In this document: positions 23,461 to 34,115 of the stretch, piece by piece
How positions within the stretch are numbered: the first letter of the stretch is position 1
How the letters are laid out: every line of letters starts with the position of its first letter
From: Isoetes taiwanensis
Taxonomy: Eukaryota > Streptophyta > Lycopodiopsida > Isoetales > Isoetaceae
NCBI GenBank assembly: GCA_021234155.1
Contig: JAJEKV010000027.1
Location: forward strand, 16,524,891 to 16,588,890
Reading direction: 5' to 3'
Length of the DNA: 64,000 bases
The notes under the pieces: generated by a model
The model's input: the letters and a program-made list of their open reading frames with translations, nothing else
Told to the model about the DNA's origin: nothing
Database searches by the model: none
Made by a program: the position numbers and the translations under genes

Positions 23461-24077
23461 GTTATTTAAGAGATTTAAGCATTCTTATTCCCCATTGTTG
23501 GAATAACATTTACATCAAGAAAGAGGATGATGCACACCCTCATAGTAGGGCACAATTTATTGTGATTGACACTACCACCATTTGTATATTAAGGACCTAA
23601 ATGGAAATTAGGATTTATGTAAAAAATCGGTAGCCAATGTTTTAATCTACTAATTGAATGTTTTTTTAATCTGGTGCGAAAAAAAAAATGGTTGGTTATG
23701 ACGCATGATATGCCTATGATTTCCTAAGATTTGATTTATTTCAATTGTTCCAAAACAAAATCCGATTTCCAAAAGTTGAAAAGCCCATCCACAACAAGTC
23801 AAAATTTTTAGTAGCTTTATCTCGCAATGGAGAGCTTCCATCATGATGAAAAAAAAGGCCAAAGGACAGCCCTGCTAATATCCTTGAAGATATGAATACT
23901 TTTCTCATTGAATCCTAAAGCCCTACGGCAACCAAATAAAAGGTTCCAAATTGTATCAAATGCTTATGTTCTGTATAGAGTCTTTTGCCCATTGAAGTTT
24001 AAGAATAGCGGTCACCAACATTTCTCGCTCAGTCAGTCTTGAGCATGAGACAACGAAGATGGTCGGAGATAGAGCTA
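23461..24077. other. Intergenic, no recognised feature
   Basis: AT-rich sequence with no long open frame. It lies between the PRP19 5' side and the hAT-like tandem array. Confidence 0.5.
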
Positions 24078-24492
24078 GAAATGGCCTTATAGTGTTGCAT
24101 GCTAGCTGATAGACTGCCTTAGTTTATAGGCAAGTAATAGATAGATACAAGCTGCCCCATGCTCTTTAGTTCGCATCTTGCTAGAGATTGGTTTTCAAAC
24201 TTGTGCAATGCTTTTGCTTTATTTTTTAGACTTGTGTCGTTGCTGCAAACAGTGGGAATAGGGCTTTATATTTTTAAAGCTAGCATGTCATATAGTCATT
24301 TTGCTGCTTACTTGCTTGTCATATAGTTATTTTGCTTTAGATGGCATTGTGCAGGTGCTAGATTGTGCTGCAAATAGCATGCTTTGTGATCTAAATATGG
24401 AAAAGCTTATGAGATATTCATGGTTTTATTGTGCTCCAAAGTGAGGTGTATGACCATGCCATTACCAAAAAGCGTGTGTTAAAAATAGGTGT

Positions 24493-26095
24493 TGTGACGC
24501 TCCCTGAACATATACGACCCTCGGACGTATACATACGGGGACTTTCCCCTCCCATGGCGACCGACTCGCCATGAGCAGGGCCCTCCGTCTATTTCGGGCC
24601 ATCTATAATATGATGCCCGAGAGAAGGACACGAAGGGGTCATTCGGCCCACGCCTTCAATGGGGCTCCTACGTCGCGGAAGCGTGAATACAAGGGTTAGC
24701 ACACAGCATAAATCACGTATAAATAACCACCACGAAGGGTGGCATATCCATCCAAATACCAACGGCAAAGAATATGCATCTAAACCTAAGAAAACACCCC
24801 AAACCCATGGTTCTACCCTTCCGCACTCCGGTGAGGATCGACCGACGGCTAGGCCTCAAGAGATCGCCAGACCGAATCTTGACATGGCGCTATCGGCATA
24901 GAACATTGGCTAGGGTTGTCCATTCCATCCGCCCCCCCGCACACTTTGCGGATGGGTCAATTCACGCTATATGGCGCCGCTATAGCCTTCCGAGACGCAG
25001 GCTCGAGGCATCACCCCGCCGAGCCTACCTGGGTTCATGAAGTCCCGGTCCGATGAGGCGTCGTGGAAGCGCCCCTTCCGTAATCACAAAGGCTCCATGG
25101 GCGAAGCTAGAGAATACGTGTCGCATCAAACCCCCGCGATCCGCATCTCACTTACTCGCCCTAAATCTACTCAAAGTGCAAGATGCCCCATATGGGTCAC
25201 ACCTTCCCACCTGGGGAGTGTCGGGACCCATACCCGCCCCCTACGTGGCGCGGACCTATCGTGCCTAGCTCGCTATAGGAGTCCCAGAGCCTTTTATGTT
25301 CGTGGCAAGACCCCACCTCCACTTCACCACTGTGTTCCTTTGTCCGGTGCTAAGCCAAGCACCATAGCATCTATGACCCTGGGCTCTTGTGCACGTGCCG
25401 CAATTAACGGATAATACTGTGGCTCTATCTAGGAGCATACTACAATAAATAGCCTCCCGAGGTCTCTACCCCCTTAATCCCCCATTTCCGTGAGTAACAC
25501 TAGGCTAACAACCACCAATCCATCCATTACAAGCGTAACTGTAATCGAAATATATAGAGAACCTACCTTTACAATCAAGGGTTAGTTCCTACGAGTAAAC
25601 ACAGAGAGAATAGACCAACAACCCAAACAGGTGCCCAACAGGGGCGCTTACCCTAGAATTCACAACTACACTAGCCACCCACCTGTGTTTCGGCTCGACC
25701 CATTGTCATTGGGGATCTCCATCTTCTTGATCTTGGTGTTCAACTTGTGTGAGAAGGGTGGCGTCCAATTGCTCAAGGTGGCGCCACCGTCACCGTGGTG
25801 GCGCTCCACTGCTCAAGGTGAGTTGTGGCTGATATGGGGGTGGTGATCCACCCTATTGACCCCAATTAGCATTAGCATGCTAACCAATCGAGGGTGGCCA
25901 CGTGGCGCCTTCCAAACAATAATTAGCTTAATTATGGTTTTTAAATATTAGTTCCTTAATTATAGGTTATTATTGTCAATAATTAATTCCTTTTAAGTGA
26001 ACCATCTAGGTTCCCATACCCCATGTGGCGTATGTATCCTTGGTGACGTGTCAACATATTTATACTTATACCGTATAAATACTTGGAACGTCACA
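24493..26095 (-). mobile_element. Solo LTR (1603 bp), Ty3-like family
   Basis: Begins TGTGACG and ends CGTCACA. It is flanked by the 5-bp direct repeat GGTGT (24488-24492 and 26096-26100), and it interrupts a sequence that is continuous in the sister units at ~27030 and ~33740. Its reverse complement matches the ends of the LTR at 39170-40993: a start like TGTGACGTTCCA..GTATTTAT, and near the end CGCCATGGGAGGGGAA and GCGTCACA. So it lies on the minus strand relative to that copy. Solo LTRs arise by recombination between the two LTRs of one element. Open frames inside (24.66-25.41 kb) are not expected to code. Confidence 0.85.
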
Positions 26096-26299
26096 GGTGT
26101 TGAATATTGGCTAATGATTATTTGTATTGCATAGTAAGAAAAGATCATTTAATTCTATTATGTTGCATGAACCAGCTATGTTAGTTGTAAGAGTAATTAT
26201 GGTAAGCAGTTTGCTGCTTAAAATTGTCCATTCTTTTTTACAGCCTATCTTGTGCTTAGTTGCAGCCTGTTCTACTAGCACGGTTCCCATTATTTAGAT

Positions 26300-26613
26300 T
26301 TATTCAGGCTTGTTGCAAGGGAAAACGAGGCTTCTATTGCTGGAATAAGTAATGCAAATGTTTCAGATGTTGCAAACATCATGGCTACTCATACTCAAGA
26401 ACTCAATGCTGAGCATGAGCAGATTGTAGATGCTAGAAAAAATTGGAAGGAGAAATGGTTAGATGACTATGTTTGGTTGTGCGCCAACCATGACAAAGAT
26501 AGAGTACATTACAATTACTGTAACGAGGATAAAAAATGTAAAAGTCCATTTGGGTTAGGAGGTGCCATGAATTTAAGGACATCAGCTTTCAAAGAGCACA
26601 CTGAAAGTGCATA
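26300..26613 (+). pseudogene. hAT-like transposase N-terminal fragment (unit 1)
   Basis: Encodes NANVSDVANIMATHTQELN, then KEKWLDDYVWLC, HYNYCNEDKKCKSPFG and NLRTSAFKEHTESA. This resembles the TTF/BED-type zinc finger that precedes hAT-family transposases and ZNF862-like host proteins (Cys...Cys...His...His spacing). The frame ends at a stop right after the finger. The N-terminal 30 residues seen in other units are deleted. Confidence 0.6.
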
Positions 26614-27285
26614 GCATAAACATGCAGTATGGTTAGCTACAAGTGGAAAAGAAATGGCCTTATAGTGTTGCGTAGTAGCTGATAGACTAATAGATAGACA
26701 CGGGCTGCTCCATGCTCTTTAGTTCGCATCTTGCTAGAGATTAATTTTCAGACGTGTGCAATGGTTTTGCTTTATTTTTTAGACGTCTGCAAACAATGGG
26801 AATAGGGTTTTATATTTTTAAAGCTAGAACGTCATATAGTCATTTTGTTGCTTGCTTGTTTGTCATATAGTTATTTTGCTTTAGATGGCATTGTGCAGGT
26901 GCTAGATTGTGCTGTAAACAACATGCTTTGGTGATCTAAATGTGGAAAAGCTTATGAGATATTCATGGTTTTATTGTGCTCCAAAATGAGGTGTATGACC
27001 ATGCCATTACCAAAAGGCTTGTATTAAAAATAGGTGTTGAATATTGGCTAATGATTATTTGTATTGCATGGTAAGGAAAGATCATTTAAATTTATTATGT
27101 TGCATAAACCAGCTACGTTAGTTATAAGAGTGATTATGGCAAGCAGTTTGCTGCTTAAAATTGTCCATTCTTTTGTACAGCCTATCTTGTGCTTAGTTGC
27201 AGCCTGTTCTACTAGCATTGTTCCTCTTATTTAGATTTATTCCGGCCTGTTGCATTATTCCTATTATTTAAATTCGTTCTAAGAA

Positions 27286-27662
27286 ATGTTGGTTATATCC
27301 CATGTCAGGAAATTGTCAATGGCTCCTCGAGGTAAAGGACAAAAAATGGTTCAAGGACAAACATCGATTTTGCAAATGGCTGGATTTGCAAGGGAAAACA
27401 AGACTTCTATTGAGGCTTCTATTGATGGAATAAGTAATGCAAATGTTTCGGATGGCTGCTCATATTCAAGAACTCAATGCTGAGCATGAGCAGATTGTAG
27501 ATGCTAGAAAAAGTTGGAAGGAGAAATGGTTAGATGACTATGATTGGTTGTGCTTCAACCATGACAAAGGTAGAGTACATTACAATTACTGCAAGGGATA
27601 AAAAATGTAAAAGTCCATTTAGGTTAGAAGGTGCCATGAATTTAAGAACATCGGATTTCAAA
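27286..27662 (+). pseudogene. hAT-like transposase N-terminal fragment (unit 2)
   Basis: Starts MLVISHVRKLSMAPRGKGQK as in the 32.9 kb copy. A frameshift near 27455 separates the N-terminal part from the zinc-finger part, where a further small indel and a stop have accumulated. Decayed copy. Confidence 0.6.
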
Positions 27663-28038
27663 TAGCAAACTGAAAGTGCACAGCATAAACATGCAGTATG
27701 GTTAGCTACAAGTGGAAAAGAAATGGCCTTATAGTGTTGCATGGTAGCTGATAGACCTCCTTAGTTTATAGGAAGGTAATAGATAGACACAGGCTGCTCC
27801 ATACTCTTTAGTTCGCATCTTCCTAGAGATTGATTTTCAGACTTGTTCAATGCTTTTGCTTTATTTTTGGGTTGCCCCTAGGGGGGCAAGCCCTCGTTGA
27901 TGTGGGTTTATAGTATATTCTAGGTATATATCAGTATATGCCAAGAATATGTCAATGACTGCTCCAAACTTGCTATCGGATGTAAATTCTCGGTGGTTGC
28001 TGTTATTGGGGAGCGACTTCGAAACTGGCTAACCGGCA

Positions 28039-29791
28039 ATGGGTGGCCTTGCTATTTCAGAATCTCTGAAGCCGGCTCCGTTTAGCCGGACTGTGCTCAT
28101 TAGATCTATTATCGGTCGGGAAGATGGTGGGCAAGAGAGTTGTTGGGTGAAAACAGGAAGGTTTCAGGGCAAAGGTTCTTTCGCATCTCTCGAGGTTAAT
28201 GATGGTTCGTGTCCTATGAATCTTCAGGTAATGTCCTATTTCTAGTTTTTTGCACATATTTACTTCAACTAGAATATAGTTGCAGATATGGCAAACAGGT
28301 AAATCGGCAGTTGCTGCTGGTAATATTAATATCCTTGCAGTTGCTGGTGGATGCTTCAGTTGGAAATCTGAGTCAGCTTGTAGCCATAGGAACGTATGTG
28401 ACTCTTGAAGGAGAACTGAAACAACCTCCTGAATCTGCCAAGAAGCAGAAGGTTGAATTGAAAGTAGATAAAATTATAGCGGGAGAAATATTTCAAGTTA
28501 CAGCAATCCATGCTGAGGCTGACAGAAGAGAGAGAGAGAATAAAAAAGTAGTACATCTCCTTCACAAGATGATGTAGAATTCAAAAAATAAATAGTTATT
28601 GAGAAAGGTGAAATTGTAAGGAAGCTAAAAGCTGAAAAGTAAAGAAAAGTCGCTATTGATGATGCCGTGCAGGATCTGCGAAAAGCAAAAGAGAGGTTGC
28701 AAAGATGGAAGGAAGGTTGAAAATTAAGGGTGGTATTCTTTGGAAGGATGATGGGACAATTGATTATGCATCTGATTTCTTTGCTCGCCAAGCATATCCG
28801 ACAAAGATCGTGCCCCAGCTACAAGGTGAGACATATCGTGTGCTTTAAGTCGTGTATATACTTTTGGGCCAACATTTCGAAAGAGAGAATTCTCATACAA
28901 GGTGCATCTTGCAGAGTTTTGGATGATAGAACCTGAAATTGCTTTTGCGGAACTTGAGGTACAATTTAACAGCTTGTTTGTTTACTGCTATTTTTACTTA
29001 TCGTTATAATTCTGCAGGAGGATATGGACTGTGCTGAACAGTATGTCAAATTCCTATGCAAATGGCTTTTAGACTATTGTTATGATGACATGGAATTCTT
29101 AAAGTAAAAAATATGATAAAGAAGCATTAGATCGTCTTCGTCTAGTTGCAAACACTCCTTTCATACGAATTACATATACAGAGGCAATCAGCTTGCTTAA
29201 GGAGGTTAGTCTTACTGTGATGTCATTGAGGCAACGGTGTGAGTTTGGTGGTGTATAAAGTAATTTTTTTTAGCAATCATGCAGGTGAAAGACAAGGTGT
29301 TTGAAAATGCTGTGGAATGGGGAATTGTTTTGGCATCTGAGCATGAGAGGTATGTTGTAGAGGTGCGTTATAGTTTTATGGGAATAAATGTTATGAGCAT
29401 TTTTAAAGAAGTTTTGTTTGAAATAACGAGGCCTTGAGCATGCCATTATGATGCCAGTTAAGAGGTTAGAAGGCTGGATATTGTACTTTTTGAAAATTTG
29501 TAGTAGTTTCCATCCTCGCCTATTGTAGCGTGCATGACATGTCAATGCAGCTATTGCAGCTATTCTTTAGAAGTTTGTATTTTCTAGTATGTGTAAATTT
29601 GTAATTTGTCAGCATCATCATTCCAGACCTGCTAAGAGTGCTTATGTTGAACATGTAAGGCTTTCGTGTCAGATATCTTACTGAGGAGATGTTCAAGAAG
29701 CCAGTGATAGTGTAAGAGTATCAAGGCCTTCTATATGCATCTCAATAATGATGGGAGAACAGTAGCTGCCATGGACGTGTTTGTATCTAAG
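28039..29791 (+). pseudogene. NARS: Asparaginyl-tRNA synthetase (cytosolic), decayed
   Basis: Matches the class II asparaginyl-tRNA synthetase in order: an anticodon-binding OB fold (SIIGREDGG, WVKTGRFQGKGSFASLEV, NDGSCPMNLQ, then DASVGNLSQLVAIGTYVTLEG), GEIFQVTAIHAEADR, the plant-type insert (EKGEIVRKLKAEK), DDGTIDYASDFFARQA, TPFIRITYTEAISLLKE, VEWGIVLASEHERY and YLTEEMFKKPVIV, and finally a TVAAMDVFVSK-type segment. About 100 residues between the OB fold and GEIFQVT are missing, including motif 1. There are in-frame stops and frameshifts, and the C-terminal motif 3 is absent. Introns with GT-AG ends are retained (e.g. after NLQ at ~28228). Non-functional. Confidence 0.85.
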
Positions 29792-31254
29792 GTCATATTA
29801 TCTGGACTGGATTGCAAGTTGATGAAGAGTTCAGAAAGGCAGCAGGATTACGCCATGATCAATATGTGAACCAATTTCCATTTGAGGCATGCATTGTCAT
29901 GAAGCATCATCTGGCAAGGGCAATGCAGCAGGTAGGCAATGTTTTGTGTAGTTTTTGAGATACATAATATTATTACTGCCCGTTGGTGATCCGTTGTTTG
30001 TCTTCTTGCACCGTTTACATTGTTGCTATTGATGTTATTGTTAAGTTTTTTTTTTTTTAACTGATGTTGTTGCTTGCATATAACACTTGTAATTTGTAAA
30101 TGGTCCAGATTGGCTTCCAGTAACATACAACATACTTGCCCCCCTAATTGGGGACTATTATAGACGAGAAGAAAAGAAGGAAAACAATTTATGGATTATT
30201 AAGCTCTGGAATATGGCACGCAGTATTGATACCACTATTACATCATATTTGCCTGCTCTTATTCGTATCATGGAGACTGGTCCCAAAATTTGTCAGAAGT
30301 ATGTTGAGAATCCAGCCCTTTTCTAGGGCAGAAAGTTCGACTTGCGCTACATGGTATTGTTGCGATAGTCTGCAGCCACTGGAAATTTTCCTATGCGATG
30401 TCTTCTGGGTATGTGAAAATGTCTCAACGATGGAAAATATGTAGAAGGTTTTCTGACAGCGATCAAATATGCAGACTAGGTTAGCAAATAACAAATATAC
30501 AATTCATGAAAGCAGCTTGTGTAACTATGAGACTCATTTTACTGTTATGGTGAGTATCTGATCTTCGTACCTTCATGTTTTGAATGTAAAACCTTAATGG
30601 GCGTTTTGATGTGTGACATTGCCTTGCAGAATTACCGCGCAAAATTGAATCATATAAACACTCATGATTTTGTTCCCCAGTTTGAAAACGAGCACAAAGG
30701 TATAGCTTCTTTTCTAATTGTGACAATATGTCCAATAGTGGAAATAAGACAAACGAGAAGAATAAATGGTTCAGGGATTAGATATAGGTCTCGAGGGGCC
30801 AGATGCATCCAAAAGAACTTACTGTGCTTGGCTTTTAAAGACAGCGGAGCGTGACAGTAGAAATTTATTTCTTTTGCTTTTGCTTTTTGTGAATGCTGCC
30901 ACCTTTTCCTCTCTTAAATATTATCTTGAACATTTGCTCAGTGAAATGGGCGGATATTCACCAGGTGGTCTGAACGATGGTGAAAGCCGTTTTTGAAGGT
31001 GCTGTGAAAGAGCATCCAGATATGCATTGCCCAACTGCAAGGGCCATCTATGGAATTGATATTCTAATTGATGATACCTTTCAACCTAAACTTTTAGAGG
31101 TATATTGCTCTTCTTATTTTCTTTTACGTAATAAATGCCTTCTGTCAAAATAATTTGGAATGTTTCTTCTCGTCCCGATTGCACGAGAGCTTGTAAGTAT
31201 GATGTTCAAGGCGTACTGACTGGGGAGGTGATGAAAGGTGCAGATTTTTTTTAA
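29792..31254 (+). pseudogene. TTLL12: Tubulin-tyrosine ligase-like 12 C-terminal half, decayed
   Basis: Starts directly after the NARS piece and matches the TTL domain of TTLL12-type proteins: QVDEEFRKAAGLRHDQYVNQ, FPFEACIVMKHHLA, LWIIKLWNMARSIDTTIT, RIMETGPKICQKYVENPALF, GRKFDLRYM, ETHFTVM, NYRAKLNHINTHDFV, HPDMHCPTARAIYGIDILID, and DCTRACKYDVQGVLTGEVMK. A stop codon replaces a residue near 30324, and several frameshifts follow. Introns appear to be retained between the pieces. TTLL12 in plants and animals has an N-terminal SET-like region, absent here. Confidence 0.8.
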
Positions 31255-32355
31255 CAATGTATTTGGTTATCTTTTTCTCAACATGTAGAAACATGATTGT
31301 TCTATGATTGTTTAATTCTTTCTTGTCAGATGTTCATTTTAATCCGAGGCCTTTCTTCAAAATTGACAGAAATTGACCTTAGGATAGTTATTAAATTGGC
31401 TATGTTGCAAAGAATATACAAAGCTATTTTCACTTACCTATGTTATTCTAAAAATGGCACGTGTTCATGTTTGATTGAAGTACATAGTATGCCGTGTTGA
31501 ATGAGTCTCAGGATAGGAAAGCGGTGGAATAGTACTCTACCATAATGGACACTAGGTGCGTAAGCACAAGAGGTCGCCTACCAATTGAAAACCAACAATC
31601 TATTCTATTTATAAAAAGAAGTTTGATACAGTTAATTTTGATGCACAAATCTGGAGGTTCAAATAGAGTCATAAGAGATTAATAATAAGCATTTGATGCA
31701 CAAATCTGGAGGTTCAGATAGAGTCATAAGAGGTAACTGAAATTTTGCTCTACCTTTGTACAAAGAAAAGTTGGGATATACAAATCCGAAGTTGCTCCAT
31801 CGACTTAGAAGTGCTACAAACAAGGCGTTTTGTTTGAATAATTTAAGATTGGTGCATGATTGACCACCTCATAGTTGAACGTCATCAACGTCTACATTCC
31901 ACTTATCATTGTTTTCACATATATTATGCATTAGCAACTTATTTATCTATCTATATATTTATGAAATCAAATAAAATAGGTTGTCATATCTACATAGGTT
32001 TATCTTTCCACATTGTAGCAAATTCATGCACTTCCAATTAGGAACTACAAAGTTGGCTATTCATCTTCATATACATGCATGCTTGTTATATTTGTCACGA
32101 AGAAAATACAAAAAAATATGCGAGATTGGTGTTGAACCACCCATGATATATTGATGGCCTCCAACCACAGAGTACAAAAACTGAAACAAAATGAGCATCC
32201 CTATCAATGCTTTACAAGGGAGACAACATATTTATTCAAGGTAACTACAAAATAGAAACTACAGTTGCACAACCCTAGCAATTGATCAATGGAATATTCC
32301 TTGTAATATTCTATGGAACAAATGCTACATCACCTCTTCTGTATTTAGATGGGCC
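31255..32355. other. Non-coding part of the 4.5 kb insertion
   Basis: AT-rich. Contains a short direct repeat, 'gcacaaatctggaggttca(a/g)atagagtcataagag', at ~31640 and ~31700. No gene recognised. Confidence 0.5.
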
Positions 32356-32915
32356 ACTTCACCCTCGGGCCATAGAGGGCAACCCTCCGTGCGCAGCACC
32401 TTGTTTAGACTTGTGTAGTTGCCGCGGAAAGGGCTTTATATTTTTAAAGCTAGTATGTCATATAGTCATTTTGCTGCTTGTTTGTTTGTCATATAGTTAT
32501 TTTGCGTTAGATGGCATTGTGCAGGTGCTAGATTGTGCTGCAAACAACATGCATTGGTGATCTAAATGTGGAAAAGCTTATGAGATATTCATGGTTTTAG
32601 TGTGCTCCAAAGTGAGGTGTATGACCATGCCATTACCAAAAAGCTTGTGCTAAAAATAGGTATTGAATATTGGCTGATGATTATTGTATTGCATAGTAAG
32701 GAAAGATCATTTAAATTTATTATGTTGCATAAACCAACTATGTTAGTTGTAAGAGTAATTATGGTAAGCAGTTTGCTGCTTAAAATTGTCCATTCGTTTT
32801 TACAACCTATCTTGTGCTTAGTTCCATTGCAGCATGTTCTACTAGCAGTGTTCCCATTATTTAGATTTATTCAGGCCTGTTGCATTGTTCCTAATATTTA
32901 AATTCGTTCTAAGAA

Positions 32916-33329
32916 ATGGTGGTCATATCCCATATCAGGAAATTGTCAATGGCTCCTCGAGGTAAAGGACGAAAAATGGTCCAAGAACAAACATCGATCT
33001 TGCAAATGGCTGGATTTGCAACGGAAAACGAGGCTTCTATTGAGGCTTCTATTGCTGGAATAAGTAATGCAAATGTTTCAGATGTTGCAAACATCATGGC
33101 TACTCATACTCAAGAACTCAATGCTGAGCATGAGCAGATTGTAGATGCTAGAAAAAGTTGGAAGGAGAAATGGTTAGATGACTATGTTTGGCTGTGCGTC
33201 AACCATGACAAAGGTAGAGTACATTACAATTACTGTAACGAGGATAAAAAATGTAAAAGTCCATTTGGGTTAGGAGGTGCCATGAATTTAAGGACACCAG
33301 CTTTCAAAGAACACACTGAAAGTGCATAG
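32916..33329 (+). CDS. hAT-like transposase N-terminal fragment, best copy (unit 3)
   Basis: 137 codons, open. It reads MVVISHIRKLSMAPRGKGRK, QTSILQMAGFATENEASIEA, a helical stretch (THTQELNAEHEQIVDARKSW), then the zinc-finger part KWLDDYVWLCVNHD, HYNYCNEDKKCKSPFG, NLRTPAFKEHTESA. Stop follows at once, although the next bases still resemble coding (HKHAVWLATSGKEMA). It probably represents the domesticated or truncated start of a hAT transposase gene. Without the catalytic part it cannot transpose by itself. Confidence 0.55.
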   Translation: MVVISHIRKLSMAPRGKGRKMVQEQTSILQMAGFATENEASIEASIAGISNANVSDVANIMATHTQELNAEHEQIVDARKSWKEKWLDDYVWLCVNHDKGRVHYNYCNEDKKCKSPFGLGGAMNLRTPAFKEHTESA

Positions 33330-33998
33330 CATAAACATGCAGTATGGTTAGCTACAAGTGGAAAAGAAATGGCCTTATAGTGTTGCGTAGTAGCTGATAG
33401 ACTAATAGATAGACACAGGCTGCTCCATGCTCTTTAGTTCGCATCTTGCTAGAGATTGATTTTCAGACGTGTGCAATGGTTTTGCTTTATTTTTTAGACG
33501 TCTGCAAACAGTGGGAATAGGGTTTTATATTTTTAAAGCTAGCACGTCATATAGTCATTTTGTTGCTTGCTTGTTTGTCATATAGTTATTTTGCTTTAGA
33601 TGGCATTGTGCAGGTGCTAGATTGTGCTGCAAACAACATGCTTTGGTGATCTAAATGTGGAAAAGCTTATGAGATATTCATGGTTTTATTGTGCTCCAAA
33701 ATGAGGTGTATGACCATGCCATTACCAAAAAGCTTATATTAAAAATAGGTGTTGAATATTGGCTAATGATTACTTGTATTGCATGGTAAGGAAAGATCAT
33801 TTAAATTTATTATGTTGCATAAACCCGCTACGTTAGTTATAAGAGTGATTATGGTAAGTAGTTTGTTGCTTAAAATTGTCCATTCTTTTGTACAGCCTAT
33901 CTTGTGCTTAGTTGCAGCCTGTTCTACTAGCATTGTTCCTCTTATTTAGATTTATTCAGGCCTGTTGCATTATTCCTATTATTTAAATTCGTTCTAAG

Positions 33999-34114
33999 AA
34001 ATGTTGGTTATATCCCATATCAGGAAATTGTCAATGGCTCCTCGAGGTAAAGGACGAAAAATGGTTCAAGGACAACCATCAATTTTGCAAATGGCTGGAT
34101 TTGCAAGGGAAAAC
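33999..34114 (+). pseudogene. hAT-like transposase fragment, truncated (unit 4)
   Basis: The start of the same protein (HIRKLSMAPRGKGRKMVQG...MAGFARE), broken off at ~34115 where similarity to the other units ends. Confidence 0.6.
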
Positions 34115-34115
34115 T

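Larger units (their letters stand above)
27869..32403. mobile_element. ~4.5 kb insertion carrying NARS and TTLL12 gene pieces
   Basis: The sister units read continuously across 'ctttattttttagacttgtg', but here that sequence is split at 27868/32404, so the interval is an insertion. The left edge starts with a self-complementary hairpin (GGGTTGCCCC..GGGGCAAGCCC). The right edge, read inward on the minus strand, is CAAGGTGCTGCGCACGG followed by AGGGTTGCCCTC. The two edges share GGGTTGCCC in inverted orientation. Any target duplication is at most a few T residues and cannot be proved. The cargo is two pseudogene pieces that keep their introns, as expected of DNA-level gene capture rather than retrocopying. 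Confidence 0.55.
24078..34115 (+). repeat. Tandem array of ~1.07 kb hAT-like transposase N-terminal units
   Basis: Four direct units begin at the shared sequence AATGGCCTTATAGTGTTGC, near 24080, 26652, 27722 and 33368. After subtracting two insertions (24493-26095 and 27869-32403) the full units are about 1.07-1.11 kb; the first is shorter by deletion and the last stops at ~34115. Each carries the same non-coding stretch, then the start of a transposase gene with a zinc-finger segment. This looks like repeated local duplication of one hAT-derived piece. No catalytic or dimerisation domain of hAT is present. Confidence 0.75.

Noticed and set aside
24659-25414. Overlapping open frames of 70-125 codons, GC-rich
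   Set aside because: They lie within the solo LTR defined by ends, target duplication and an empty site; no recognisable domain, and frames overlap each other in different phases.
28039-28577. Functional NARS gene
   Set aside because: Motif 1 region missing, stops and frameshifts in later exons, motif 3 absent.
32280-32410. TIR of a classical hAT or CACTA element for the 4.5 kb insertion
   Set aside because: The left end lacks the outer CAAGGTG..CACGG part, no 8-bp or 3-bp duplication can be shown, and no CACTA start is present.
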